Part shown: in pieces, positions 24,728-33,241 of the stretch
Layout: each line of letters starts with the position of its first letter
Position numbering within the stretch: the stretch's first letter is position 1
NCBI GenBank assembly: GCA_934546935.1
Contig: CAKTEH010000003.1
Coordinates: 62,001 to 126,000, forward strand
Reading direction: 5' to 3'
DNA length: 64,000 nucleotides
DNA from: an uncultured Eubacteriales bacterium
GTDB taxonomy: Bacteria; Bacillota; Clostridia; Oscillospirales; QAMX01
Position numbers and translations under genes: made by a program
The notes under the pieces: model-generated
Databases searched by the model: none
The model's input: only the letters and a program-made list of their open reading frames with translations
Told to the model about the DNA's origin: nothing

Positions 24728-25161
24728 ATGGCTTTATCGTACAAAAAAGTAATGGATCATTTCCGAATCCCCGTAATGTGGGTGCGATTGAAAATGCTGA
24801 CGGCATTGGTGAAGCCGGTAATGCCAAATGCGGAGATATTATGAAAATATATCTTAAGATTGAGAATAATATTATCGTCGATGTAAAATTTGAAACCTTC
24901 GGCTGCGGTTTTGCAATCGCATCAAGTTCCATGGCAACCGAGCTTATTAAGGGAAAGCCTGTTTCGCAAGCGCTTGCCCCCGACAATAAGGCAGTTGTTG
25001 AAGCACTTGACGGTCTGCCTGCTCATAAAATTCATTGCTCTGTTCTGGCGGAAGAATCGATAAAAAAGACGCTGCAGGATTGTTTTGAAAAGAACGGTAC
25101 CGCCTGCGATAAAAATAAATTTCCTGGCCGCGGAGACTGTAGCCGCTGCTGCGAAGTATGA
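24728..25161 (+). pseudogene. iscU: Frameshifted Fe-S scaffold gene (iscU)
   Basis: ATG at 24728 begins MALSYKKVMDHFR as in IscU, but one A appears to be missing at about 24763. After correction the frame reads NPRNVGAIENADGIGEAGNAKCGD and stays open to 25161. The three scaffold Cys regions (NAKCGD, FGCGFA, HCSVLA) are intact downstream. An ATG at 24778 could start a 127-residue product lacking the first 17 residues, but no good ribosome site is seen. The stop overlaps the mnmA start (ATGA), so translation coupling may be disturbed. Either a real mutation or a base-calling error. Confidence 0.65.
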
Positions 25162-26219
25162 AAGCACTGATTGCAATGAGCGGCGGTGTTGATTCCTCGC
25201 TTGCCGCAAAAATAATGCGTGACCAGGGATATGAATGTATCGGATGCACGATGAAGCTGTATCAGAACGAGGATGCAGGAATCAGCAATGCCAAGACCTG
25301 CTGTTCGCTTGACGATGCGGAGGATGCCAGAGCCGTAGCTTATAAACTCGGGATGAAATTCTATGTTTTCAATTTTACAGATGCCTTCCGTGATACAGTC
25401 GTCCGAAAATTTATCGAAAGCTATGAAAAAGGAATTACGCCGAATCCATGTATTGACTGTAACCGCTATATGAAATTTGACAGGCTATATGAAAGAGCGA
25501 AAATCCTCGGATGCGATTATATTGTAACGGGACATTATGCGAGGATAGAAGAACTGAATGGTAAATTTGTCTTAAAGAAGGCTCTGGATGAAGCGAAAGA
25601 TCAAAGCTACGTTCTTTATTCACTCACACAACAACAGCTTGCTCATACCTTGTTTCCGCTTGGGAATATGAAAAAGACAGAGGTTCGGATCGCTGCTGAA
25701 GAAGCCGGTTTTGTAAATGCCGCCAAACCGGACAGCCAGGATATTTGCTTTGTGCCAAACGGTGATTATGCAGGTGTGATTGAAATGCAAACTGGCAGAA
25801 AATCTGTTGCCGGTAACTTTATTGACAAAGATGGGCATATCCTTGGCAGGCATAAAGGTATTATTCATTATACGGTGGGTCAGCGGAAAGGGCTCGGCAT
25901 TTCAAGTAACATTCCGCTGTATGTATGCAAAATTCAACCGCAAAACGGCAATATTGTTCTTGGCGGTAACGATGCTTTATTTTCGCAGGAGACAACTGCA
26001 GTTGATTTTAATTGGATAAGCGAAGAAGCACCTAAAGATGAATTCCGTTGTAAGGTAAAGATACGCTATCGCCAAACTGAACAATGGGCAACAGTTTTGC
26101 CACTTGGTGAGGACGCTGTGCATATCCTGTTCGACACTCCGCAGAGAGCAATTTCCCCCGGGCAGGCAGCAGTACTGTATGATGGTGATACCGTTCTCGG
26201 CGGCGGTACATTAAAATAA
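25158..26219 (+). CDS. mnmA: tRNA-specific 2-thiouridylase
   Basis: 353-residue enzyme that thiolates U34 of Glu, Gln and Lys tRNAs. Seen: PP-loop MSGGVDSSLAA, the first catalytic Cys in TPNPCIDCN, TGHYARI, the second Cys in DSQDICFVP, and a C-terminal beta-barrel. It overlaps iscU by four bases. Its sulfur source would have been the adjacent, now broken, desulfurase; the intact desulfurase at 18.7 kb may serve instead. Confidence 0.95.
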   Translation: MKALIAMSGGVDSSLAAKIMRDQGYECIGCTMKLYQNEDAGISNAKTCCSLDDAEDARAVAYKLGMKFYVFNFTDAFRDTVVRKFIESYEKGITPNPCIDCNRYMKFDRLYERAKILGCDYIVTGHYARIEELNGKFVLKKALDEAKDQSYVLYSLTQQQLAHTLFPLGNMKKTEVRIAAEEAGFVNAAKPDSQDICFVPNGDYAGVIEMQTGRKSVAGNFIDKDGHILGRHKGIIHYTVGQRKGLGISSNIPLYVCKIQPQNGNIVLGGNDALFSQETTAVDFNWISEEAPKDEFRCKVKIRYRQTEQWATVLPLGEDAVHILFDTPQRAISPGQAAVLYDGDTVLGGGTLK

Positions 26220-26228
26220 GGGGGCTAC

Positions 26229-26258
26229 TTGATTTACCTACCAGTATTATGGTAGAAT
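26229..26258 (+). promoter_or_regulatory. Promoter and inverted repeat before the Rrf2 gene
   Basis: TTGATT (26229-26234), 18-base spacer, TAGAAT (26253-26258), with an inverted repeat CTACC-N8-GGTAG (26238-26255) filling the spacer. It suits autoregulation by the gene just downstream. Confidence 0.5.
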
Positions 26259-26281
26259 TATATAAAAGGGAGGTGCCCATA

Positions 26282-26710
26282 ATGCTGATTTCTACGAGAG
26301 GGCGATATGCGCTTCGTGTTTTAATAGATCTTGCAGAACATACAGACGGTGGCTATATTCCAATGAAAGATATTGCTGAAAGGCAGGGAATATCCTTAAA
26401 GTACTTGGAACGGATTATCCCCGTACTCTCTAAAAACGGGATCATCGAAGGGCTGCAAGGTAAAGGCGGCGGATATCGACTTCTAAAATTGCCTGAAGAA
26501 TGTAAAATCGGAGATATTCTTCGATTGACGGAAGGAGATCTCGCTCCGGTTGCCTGTCTTGAATGTGGAGCAAAACCCTGCGAAAGAGTATCGGAATGCC
26601 GCACCTATCCTCTTTGGGTTGAATTCTACAGGTATGTAAATGCGTTTTTTGACGGCAAAACGCTTGCGGATGTTGTAAAACCAGATATGTCCGGCCAGTA
26701 TTCGATATAG
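26282..26710 (+). CDS. Rrf2-family (IscR-like) transcriptional regulator
   Basis: 142-residue winged-helix regulator. Seen: the opening MLISTRGRYALRVLIDLA, a recognition helix around GISLKYLERII, the wing GKGGGYRL, and a Cys-rich loop CLECGAKPCERVSEC that can ligate an Fe-S cluster. GGGAGGT precedes the ATG at 26282; a frame 11 codons longer lacks the family start. It most likely senses Fe-S or cysteine status and controls the sulfur genes upstream. Rrf2 members with this role (IscR, CymR) are well known, but the exact ligand here is not shown. Confidence 0.87.
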   Translation: MLISTRGRYALRVLIDLAEHTDGGYIPMKDIAERQGISLKYLERIIPVLSKNGIIEGLQGKGGGYRLLKLPEECKIGDILRLTEGDLAPVACLECGAKPCERVSECRTYPLWVEFYRYVNAFFDGKTLADVVKPDMSGQYSI

Positions 26711-26718
26711 ATACAAGG

Positions 26719-26767
26719 AAACCGCCGCAATTTTCATCCCCATGTAGGATGGAATTGCGGCGGTTTT
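26719..26767 (+). terminator. Terminator after the Rrf2 gene
   Basis: Fourteen-pair stem AAACCGCCGCAATT (26719-26732) with its complement at 26753-26766, extended by CATCC/GGATG, followed by a T-rich stretch. Confidence 0.7.
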
Positions 26768-26790
26768 GTATTTTCGGAGGAATGGTGTCA

Positions 26791-27419
26791 AATGAATGGT
26801 TTGCCAGGAATACCAGCCGCAAGGCAAAAACTGCACTTCAAGCCAGGTTTGCCGCAGGAGAACGCACCTTTGCCTATGCGCCCTTGGGTATATCCGGCAT
26901 CCCGAAGTAAAGAACGCCATTGTGATGGATTCGGAAACCCGCTGGATTATCCAGAAAATCTTTGACCTTGCCTGTTATGGAGCCGGTGCTGCCAAAAATC
27001 GCAGAAGTTTTGGTGGAAGAACAGGTTCCGACTGCCGGATGGCTGAACTGTCAGCGATATGGGATATTTGCTCATATCTATGATGGCGCACCGGAAGAAA
27101 AGTTCTATGTATGAACTGTGGCACAGATTAAAAACATCTTAAAAGACGAAACCTAAGGCTGTCCGCCGGGCTTGCATCTGAAAAGCAGACAACTGCCGAT
27201 GCGGAGACTTGGATTTTTCTTATCAAGAAATTTGCAAATCCTGCCGAACTGACAGCGGAACTTCTGAATACGCTGATTGAGGATATTGTTATTCACGAAG
27301 CAGCCGCCATGGACGGTATGCATAAGCAGGATACTGGCATCTATTACCGTTTTACGGTAAAATTGAGGAAAAACAAAGATATGATGCCTATGCAAGTAGG
27401 CGTGGGCACTCGTACATAA
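26791..27419 (+). pseudogene. Remnant of a large serine site-specific recombinase (C-terminal half)
   Basis: Three frame segments together read like the C-terminal half of a Tn-type serine recombinase: SNEWFARNTSRKAK with ERTFAYAPLG, then YIRHPEVKNAIVMDSETRWI, and finally a tail resembling the DUF4368 end domain (NPAELTAELLNTLIEDIVIHE, stop at 27417). At least three frame changes and one internal stop break it, and the catalytic N-terminal domain is missing. It marks the right edge of the island and suggests past movement on a mobile element. Confidence 0.6.
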
Positions 27420-27473
27420 CCAATAGCTTTAAGCACGGGAATCCGGGCACTATATAGGGAAACTCCGGTTTTC

Positions 27474-28304
27474 CTATAGGCCGCCTGAAAATATTTGCAT
27501 AAGCGCCTGGGCAACGCCGTCTTCCTCGTTTGAGAGGCAAATACGGCCGGCTGCCGCTTTGCATAGCGGCGTTGCATTTGCAACCGCAATTCCCAGGGCG
27601 GCGTGCGTTAGCATTTCGGTATCATTGTCGTTATCGCCGAAAGCAACCAATCCTGCCAAACTGGCGCCGAGGAAGGCGCAGGCTTTTTCAACGCCCCGGT
27701 GTTTGCCGCTGCCGGTATGGGAAATTTCCAGACGGCCGGGTTCGCTTGCGGTAATATAAACAAGCGGACATTCGGCTTGAATCCTTGCGCGCAGCAAATC
27801 CTGCCGTTGCGGGTCGAGACGCAGGTCAACGGCTTCCAGGTGCTGCGCGTGGGTGCGCATGAATGTTTCCAAATCTTCCACGGGCGTTCGGGTATTACGG
27901 AAATACCGTGCCACTGCTTCGTCGGGATGGCGTTGTGCAAGCTGGGCATAAACTTCTGCGGCGATGTAAGCGCGCCCTGCATACATACACTCGTATGCAA
28001 CGTTTTCCCCTTTCATTGCCTCCAACAGGCTTGGAACGAATGCGGCTGGCAGATACAGGGCGTAAACCGGTTTTTGCGCGGCTACATCATAAACGGCTAC
28101 CCCATTGGATACTACAGCATAGCGTACACCGGGCAATGTCAGCACGTCGTTCCCGATTGCGTAAAAAGGACGGCCCGTGGCAGGGATAAAGGGAATTCCG
28201 GCTGCTGCGAGGGATGCCAAGACGCGCTTCGTTTTATCGGAAACTTTCTTGCCGGAATCAAGCAGTGTGCCGTCCAGATCCGCGGCAACGCAGGTATACT
28301 TCAT
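27474..28304 (-). CDS. HAD-superfamily (Cof-type) phosphatase
   Basis: 276-residue Mg-dependent phosphatase. Seen: motif I ADLDGTLLDS, motif II PATGRP, the Lys of motif III in GSGKHRGV, and motif IV FGDNDNDTEML. A C2-type cap lies between about residues 85 and 195. Cof-type enzymes act on sugar phosphates, flavin nucleotides or similar small substrates; the substrate here is unknown. AAGGAG precedes the ATG. A conspicuous palindrome lies just past its end (27453-27478). Confidence 0.88.
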   Translation of the reverse strand: MKYTCVAADLDGTLLDSGKKVSDKTKRVLASLAAAGIPFIPATGRPFYAIGNDVLTLPGVRYAVVSNGVAVYDVAAQKPVYALYLPAAFVPSLLEAMKGENVAYECMYAGRAYIAAEVYAQLAQRHPDEAVARYFRNTRTPVEDLETFMRTHAQHLEAVDLRLDPQRQDLLRARIQAECPLVYITASEPGRLEISHTGSGKHRGVEKACAFLGASLAGLVAFGDNDNDTEMLTHAALGIAVANATPLCKAAAGRICLSNEEDGVAQALMQIFSGGL

Positions 28305-28354
28305 AAAAACTCCTTAACTGGCGCTGTGGGGCAGTTTAAAAAAGCAAGGCCGCA

Positions 28355-28690
28355 TTAGCGGCCCGCGGCTGCCGCCCGCTTTTTCAGCGGCAGGTAAATC
28401 TGCCGGGCGATCCCCAGCGCATTGTCAAAGGCCCCGTCCGCGTTTGGCATATTGCACATCCCGCTTGCCGGGAAATCACCATATTTAAAGACCGGGCTTT
28501 CTTCGATCCAGCGCATCATGGCGCTTACCGTTTCCTCCAGACACGCAGGAACGTTTTCATCGGCCGCGGAGGAACAGCCCGCCAGGGAAATCGATTATCT
28601 CATAAGGCGCGGCGTCGCCGGCCGCGACACCGTCGCGCAGGGTGGCAACAAAAGGACATTCAGCCCATGGCCCCAGGTTTCCTTTGGCCC
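28355..28690 (-). pseudogene. Degenerate gene resembling a GyrI-like/AraC effector-binding domain
   Basis: No intact frame covers 28305-28897. On the minus strand two frames join into a plausible effector-binding C-terminus. One reads CPFVATLRDGVAAGD then PYEIIDFPGGLF; after a frame change near 28575 the other reads ADENVPACLEETVSAMMRWI and ends QIYLPLKKRAAAAGR at a TAA (28355-28357). The family match is by pattern only and is tentative; the degeneration is clear. Confidence 0.4.
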
Positions 28691-28897
28691 TTCATGCCAT
28701 AGAAAACCGGAGGGTTCAGAGGGATGGCGCTGAAGCAGCGCGCGGTGTGCTTCCGGCTATTGGGAAATCTGTTTTTACCAAACAGTTCTGAAAATGACAG
28801 GGGCCGGAACTTACTGCACGAAAAGGCAAGATCTCAGCGCCCTGCATATTCTGGAGTCCGGACGCAGTATCCCCTCTTATTATAAGTGTAAAGTTTG

Positions 28898-29905
28898 TTA
28901 CAGTAGTTCAACGCCTGCTTCCTGGCAGATACGCAGGGTTTCTTCATCCCAGATGGACGCCTGCACCTCGCCGATGTGCGCCTTGCCCAGAAGCAGCATA
29001 CACAGCCGGCTCTGGCCAATGCCGCCGCCGATGGTCAGCGGGAGCTTTCCGGCCAGCAGCATTTTGTGATAGGGCAGCGCGCGCCGGTCGTCACAGCCGG
29101 ACGCGGTCAGCTGCCGGTCAAGGGAAGTCTCGTCAACGCGGATCCCCATGCTGGAAATTTCAATTGCACAGCCGAGTACCTCGCTCCAGATCAGCAGGTC
29201 GCCGTTTAGGTTCCAGTCGTCATAGTCGGGCGCACGGCCGTCGTGCTTCTGGCCGGAACGCAGGGTTTTTCCGACCTGGGTGATGAAGGCGCTGCGGTGC
29301 TCGTGTACATAGGCGTTTTCCCGCTGCTTTGGCGTCAGGGAGGGATAAAGATCCTCCAGCTCCTGTGTTGAAATCACGCTCAGCTTGCGGTCGATTTTTG
29401 TATGGATCTCCCGATAGCGGCAGGAAACGGTATCCAAAGTCAGGCATAATGCATCAAGGATGCGCTGGACGGTATCGAGCAGGAAAGCCTCGCAGCGGTC
29501 TTTTCGGGAAATGACTTTTTCCCAGTCCCATTGATCAACGTAAATGGAGTGCAGGTTATCCATTTCCTCGTCCCGGCGGATTGCGTTCATGTCGGTATAC
29601 AGGCCGCGGCCCTCATGAAACCCATAACGGTACAGTGCCATACGCTTCCATTTCGCCAGGCTGTGGACAACGACCGCGTCCCGCCCGGTTTCCAGGATAT
29701 CAAAGCGGACAGGGCGCTCGTAGCCGTTAAGGTCGTCGTTTAAGCCGGAATCGGGGTCTAAAAACAGGGGGGCGGAGACACGCTTTAAGTCCAGCGCCAT
29801 GGCCAGCGTATCCTGGAAAGTACGTTTGATCAGCGCGATGGCGTCTTGTGTGCAATAAAGGTCGAGATTTGCGTGATATCCCGCTGGAATGACGGTTTTG
29901 CTCAT
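28898..29905 (-). CDS. asnA: Aspartate-ammonia ligase (ammonia-dependent asparagine synthetase)
   Basis: 335-residue class II aminoacyl-tRNA-synthetase-like enzyme that makes asparagine from aspartate, ATP and ammonia. Seen: the opening of AsnA at residues 5-15, SAPLFLDPDSGLNDDLNG, the VHSLAKWKR region, and TIGGGIGQSRLCM near the end. The start at 29905 follows GGGGAC. The window also encodes the glutamine-dependent AsnB at 34.5 kb, so the cell has both routes. Confidence 0.95.
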   Translation of the reverse strand: MSKTVIPAGYHANLDLYCTQDAIALIKRTFQDTLAMALDLKRVSAPLFLDPDSGLNDDLNGYERPVRFDILETGRDAVVVHSLAKWKRMALYRYGFHEGRGLYTDMNAIRRDEEMDNLHSIYVDQWDWEKVISRKDRCEAFLLDTVQRILDALCLTLDTVSCRYREIHTKIDRKLSVISTQELEDLYPSLTPKQRENAYVHEHRSAFITQVGKTLRSGQKHDGRAPDYDDWNLNGDLLIWSEVLGCAIEISSMGIRVDETSLDRQLTASGCDDRRALPYHKMLLAGKLPLTIGGGIGQSRLCMLLLGKAHIGEVQASIWDEETLRICQEAGVELL

Positions 29906-29948
29906 AAAAAGTCCCCAATCTATATTAAAATAAGAACACGCTACCGTT

Positions 29949-29977
29949 ATTATAAGGCGCGTATAGTGCTTTGTCAA
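29949..29977 (-). promoter_or_regulatory. asnA promoter
   Basis: Minus-strand TTGACA (29977-29972), 17-base spacer, TATAAT (29954-29949): a perfect consensus 43 bases upstream of asnA, divergent from the tRNA-Leu promoter. Confidence 0.75.
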
Positions 29978-29988
29978 TTCTGGTTGTG

Positions 29989-30017
29989 TTGACATTTGCA
30001 GAACGAAATGTTAAAAT
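29989..30017 (+). promoter_or_regulatory. tRNA-Leu promoter
   Basis: TTGACA (29989-29994), 17-base spacer, TAAAAT (30012-30017), 16 bases before the tRNA. Confidence 0.75.
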
Positions 30018-30033
30018 AAAACAGTAAAAATAT

Positions 30034-30118
30034 GCGGGCATGATGGAATTGGCAGACATGCGAGATTTAGGTTCTCGTGCAGCAATGCGTTGGGGTTCAA
30101 ATCCCCATGCCCGCACCA
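30034..30118 (+). tRNA. tRNA-Leu (anticodon UAG)
   Basis: 85-base class II tRNA with acceptor GCGGGCA/TGCCCGC, encoded CCA, D-arm with TTGGCAGAC typical of Leu, anticodon stem CGAGA/TCTCG with loop TTTAGGT (anticodon TAG), a variable arm, and T-loop TTCAAAT. It reads CUA-family leucine codons. Confidence 0.95.
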
Positions 30119-30121
30119 GAT

Positions 30122-30182
30122 AAAAAACCCAGCCGGGAGCACGATTTTTAGAAAATCGTCTTCGCAGCGCTGGGTTTTTTAT
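30122..30182 (+). terminator. Terminator of tRNA-Leu
   Basis: Outer stem AAAAAACCCAGC/GCTGGGTTTTTT with an inner CGATTTT/AAAATCG hairpin, ending in a T-run, right after the tRNA. Confidence 0.75.
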
Positions 30183-30352
30183 ATCCGCGAAACAAAAACG
30201 CTGATTTTTACAAAAACTGCGGCATTTCATAATAGTGAAGCTTATATCGGTGTTTTTTATAATTTGCAATAAGGGATTTTTAAAAGCGGTTCGCGGCACG
30301 GCCGGCTCGGCGGCGTGTTGCCGTACCCGCGCAAAACCGGGATTTTTTCCGT

Positions 30353-31231
30353 CTATTGCAGCGGAGATTGCATGAGGGCTTTGCATACCATTTTCATCTC
30401 GGGCGCGCCGATATCGTCCGCGATAACTTTGCATTTCGTCATTAATAAAAAATATATGTTCTTATTTTCTGTACTGAGGCATTCATAATTTGCCTGACCT
30501 TTTGAAATGACAAGGTCCGCGGATTGATAAACGGACTGAAACCTGGGTGAAGTTCTGTATAAAACGGTTCCCAGTGAATTGTCTGCGTTGCTGATTATGG
30601 CGGCGTAGTCCTGTATTCCGACGGCGTAGGCGTCGGCTTCGACGGAATCGTTTACAACCGGCGCGCCCCTGACGGCAAACAGGATTTCACAGCCGGGATG
30701 GATCTGTTTTATTTTTTTGATAAGCAGTTTGTCAAGAACGATTTCTCCGCAGTTATCCCCTAAATAAAGAATGCGCTTTGCCTTCCGGATATCGTCTTTT
30801 AAACGATTTGTATCATCAATTGCCAACGCCTCGGTTTTGTATTTTTCAAAATACCGCCATATTTCTGATAAGGAGAGACTGTGTATTGGATTGAAGTCAA
30901 TAATATTCCCAATGATCGAGTATTTGACCGCCGCAGCAAAATCATCGTCCGCTTCATCAATCTCGGCTTCCAGCTCCCTGCTGTGGTTCATGAACATGGT
31001 GTTGTACAGCTCTCTTGTCTTTTTATATGGATCGCTGCTTTGAAGCGCCTGCTTCATGATTGCATATGTCTCTCCGATCAATTCGGGTGTCAGGACGTTT
31101 TCGTAATCTGCTTTTGCCAGATAGGAAAAGACAAGCTTAAACAGCTCCCCTTTTTCCTTTATGCCAAGCAGATTCGCTGTCTTTATAACCTGGTTTACGA
31201 CACAGGGCAGGCATTTTTCCTGTATTTTCAT
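30353..31231 (-). CDS. DUF89/ARMT1-like protein
   Basis: 292-residue protein of the DUF89 (damage-control phosphatase) family. Seen: an N-terminal Cys pair (CLPCVVNQ), the metal-binding LGDNCGEIVLD, RGAPVVND, and the ISKGQANYE motif. Family members are metal-dependent phosphatases that clean up damaged or excess sugar-phosphate metabolites; the substrate is unknown here. GAGG lies six bases before the ATG at 31231; an ATG four codons earlier overlaps that site. It is AT-richer than its neighbours and stands alone. The 420-base gap after it (31232-31655) shows only GC hairpins, no gene. Confidence 0.82.
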   Translation of the reverse strand: MKIQEKCLPCVVNQVIKTANLLGIKEKGELFKLVFSYLAKADYENVLTPELIGETYAIMKQALQSSDPYKKTRELYNTMFMNHSRELEAEIDEADDDFAAAVKYSIIGNIIDFNPIHSLSLSEIWRYFEKYKTEALAIDDTNRLKDDIRKAKRILYLGDNCGEIVLDKLLIKKIKQIHPGCEILFAVRGAPVVNDSVEADAYAVGIQDYAAIISNADNSLGTVLYRTSPRFQSVYQSADLVISKGQANYECLSTENKNIYFLLMTKCKVIADDIGAPEMKMVCKALMQSPLQ

Positions 31232-31655
31232 TATATTCCTCATTTCTGCGATGAATTACGGCTTGTAGCGCTGCCATGCGATGCAAAACGGCGTTTGAAA
31301 AGCGCGCGCAGGCCCGGCTTTTAGATCATTTTCATAATACCATATTTCTACAAACCGCACCATAGCACGCAATGGGGATATTTGCTGAAAACAGACGTCT
31401 GTGCAGGAGAAAAGCTGTGCACCGGCTTGTCCGGCGAATTGGGAAAAAAACAGCCGCGGCGGCATGCCACGGGATATCTGGTTTTGAAAAATCGGATTAA
31501 AAATCTTCCCTGCGGAACATGCCGGGGATCCCTGCCTACAGAGCAACTCCGGCCGCCGTTAAAAATACGGCGGGGATACGGGAATGTATAGTTTATAGTC
31601 GCAGACGCAGGGCCGTATGTACTACCGCCGTTTGGCGGTGGCGTTTGGGGAAAAG

Positions 31656-32210
31656 TTACAGGGTAAGAATGGATTCGCAGCAGCGGAAATCCGTATCGAT
31701 ATTATGCGCAATGAAGCGGGCTTTAAAGTTGCGGGTATTGCACATAGCCTGTGTCGGCCCGCCGGATACGTCCAGGTCTTCCGGCACAACAAACTTGATG
31801 CACTTGACCAGTACGTCGCGGCAAGTGGGGAAGCTGTGCGCAGGGATCGTTATCGCTTTCATACCCCGCTGGTATTCCATGCCGTTTTCGTCAACCTCGG
31901 TAAGGATTGCGGCAAGGGCGACCCGCCTGCCGGGGCAGATGTTTTTCACGGTAACGTCCATTTGGATGATCCGGCCAAGGGATTCCAGGTATGTGTCTCC
32001 CATATCCACAAGCACGGAATCGGAGCACCCTTCAACTGCCAGATCTACCGGAGTGGGGCATGCTTCAGGATTGACAACGACGTCGCATTCCACCGAGACG
32101 GTCGGATCCGGGAAGATTGCAAGGTTCCCCTCGGCGTCGGTATACTGGATGGATTCGTTTACAAGCTTAGTACCGGGGTTTGCGCCGACATGACGGATAA
32201 AAAATTCCAA
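31656..32210 (-). CDS. C-terminal part of the split vWA protein
   Basis: 184 residues from the first ATG (32210), in the same frame as the upstream vWA gene and separated from it by a single TGA. If the TGA were a sense codon, the frame would continue without break from 33038. Content: a beta-rich region (residues about 1-80) and a Cys-containing tail (NPEACPTPVDLAVEGCSDS, and DTDFRCCESILTL at the end). No ribosome site precedes 32210, so independent translation is doubtful. Function unknown. Confidence 0.5.
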   Translation of the reverse strand: MEFFIRHVGANPGTKLVNESIQYTDAEGNLAIFPDPTVSVECDVVVNPEACPTPVDLAVEGCSDSVLVDMGDTYLESLGRIIQMDVTVKNICPGRRVALAAILTEVDENGMEYQRGMKAITIPAHSFPTCRDVLVKCIKFVVPEDLDVSGGPTQAMCNTRNFKARFIAHNIDTDFRCCESILTL

Positions 32211-32252
32211 TGCAGCGCTTTCCGAAGCGGTGACGCCCAGCGCGGGGATCGA

Positions 32253-33038
32253 TCAGCGCAGCGAAGTGGAACTGAGCATAGACGCGGTACCGGCGTTGGG
32301 GTTGAGAATGCTGGTGATAACAAAATCGGAGTTTACAACTTCGTTGATAACAATATTTGTCGCGCCGGTTTTGGAAATATTGGCGGCAAGCTCGGCAAAT
32401 AGCGCTTCCAATTCGGCGGCGTCCGGGGTAACGGCGACATGGGAGGCGCTCGGGTCCGAGGCCCAATCGTTGAGCGCGTTCACATCGACCCCATCCGAAC
32501 CGATCAGTCCGATGCAATAGATGATAATACCCCGGGCGCGGGCGGCTGCGGCTACCGGAGCGGGCGGCGCACCGGCGGTAGTATTTCCGTCTGTAAACAT
32601 AACGATGACTTTGGCGTTGCTGGATGTGGGATCAAAAAGCTGAATTGCCTTTGTAAAGGCGTCGGCACGGTTGGTGCTGCCGCCTGCGTTCAGCGCGTCG
32701 ACGGCATTTTTCAGCGCATCCACTGACGTGATCATCTGCGTGTTTTGAATCGCGCTGTCTGCGAAGCTGACAATGCCGATATGGCTGCCGGATCCGATTT
32801 CATTTGCCGGCTGGCCGCCGGTGGATTCGGAGATGATATCGATAAAGGTTTTCGCACCGGTTTTCATATTGGCCAGCGGAGTGCCGGTCATACTGCCGGA
32901 TCGGTCAAGGACCAGCGCAATATCCGTAGGATTGGTAACAATATCCGGCGCAGCGGTAAGCGCCAGTGTAACTTTTAAAGAACCGTCGCAGTCAATACGG
33001 TCTGCACTGATCAATTTATTTGAATTTGTAATACCCAT
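32253..33038 (-). CDS. von Willebrand factor A-domain protein, cut by an in-frame TGA
   Basis: 261 residues with a vWA domain: the MIDAS metal site DRSGS in ALVLDRSGSM (about residue 45), a conserved Thr in GSTNRAD, and FTDGNTTAG. It is preceded by AAGGAGGTAATACAA. The frame stops at TGA (32255-32253) after STSLR. The expected continuation SIPALGVTASESAALEFF follows in the same frame, so the full gene would be 460 codons (31656-33038). Trp (TGG) would fit that position. There is no signal peptide, so it is probably cytoplasmic. Partner and role are unknown. Confidence 0.75.
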   Translation of the reverse strand: MGITNSNKLISADRIDCDGSLKVTLALTAAPDIVTNPTDIALVLDRSGSMTGTPLANMKTGAKTFIDIISESTGGQPANEIGSGSHIGIVSFADSAIQNTQMITSVDALKNAVDALNAGGSTNRADAFTKAIQLFDPTSSNAKVIVMFTDGNTTAGAPPAPVAAAARARGIIIYCIGLIGSDGVDVNALNDWASDPSASHVAVTPDAAELEALFAELAANISKTGATNIVINEVVNSDFVITSILNPNAGTASMLSSTSLR

Positions 33039-33207
33039 TTGTATTACCTCCTTCCGGGATGAAACCCTGCTACAGTCTATGCACTTTGTTCCCGCTGTGT
33101 TTCTGCAGCCCCGGTCTCAGGCCAGGGGCCTTGCCGTTTTTGTCCTTCCGGGTGCGGCAGGGTGTAAAAAAATGCCCCGGCCATTAGACGGGTGCCTGTA
33201 AAACAGT

Positions 33208-33241
33208 TAAAGCCAAGCGGTAAAATGCCGCTTGGCTTTTA
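33208..33241. terminator. Bidirectional hairpin terminator between the vWA gene and the hydrolase
   Basis: Twelve-pair stem AAAGCCAAGCGG/CCGCTTGGCTTT with T-runs on both sides. Probably ends the alpha/beta hydrolase transcript on the minus strand. The remainder of 33039-33454 shows nothing else. Confidence 0.6.

Noticed and set aside
27453..27478. Palindrome TATAGGGAAACT...TTTTCCTATA after the HAD gene, considered as a terminator or recombination end
   Set aside because: No T-run follows on either strand, and no matching copy was found at the left end of the island, so neither reading is supported.
31256..31546. A 96-codon frame on the minus strand in the gap before the DUF89 gene
   Set aside because: No ribosome site, no family pattern, irregular composition; the gap reads as non-coding.
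31656..33038. General reassignment of TGA to Trp or selenocysteine as explanation of the split vWA gene
   Set aside because: Several well-defined genes end in TGA at the right place (thiI, metY, ribosome-coupled ATGA overlaps) and Trp is coded by TGG throughout. No SECIS-like hairpin was recognised after the TGA.
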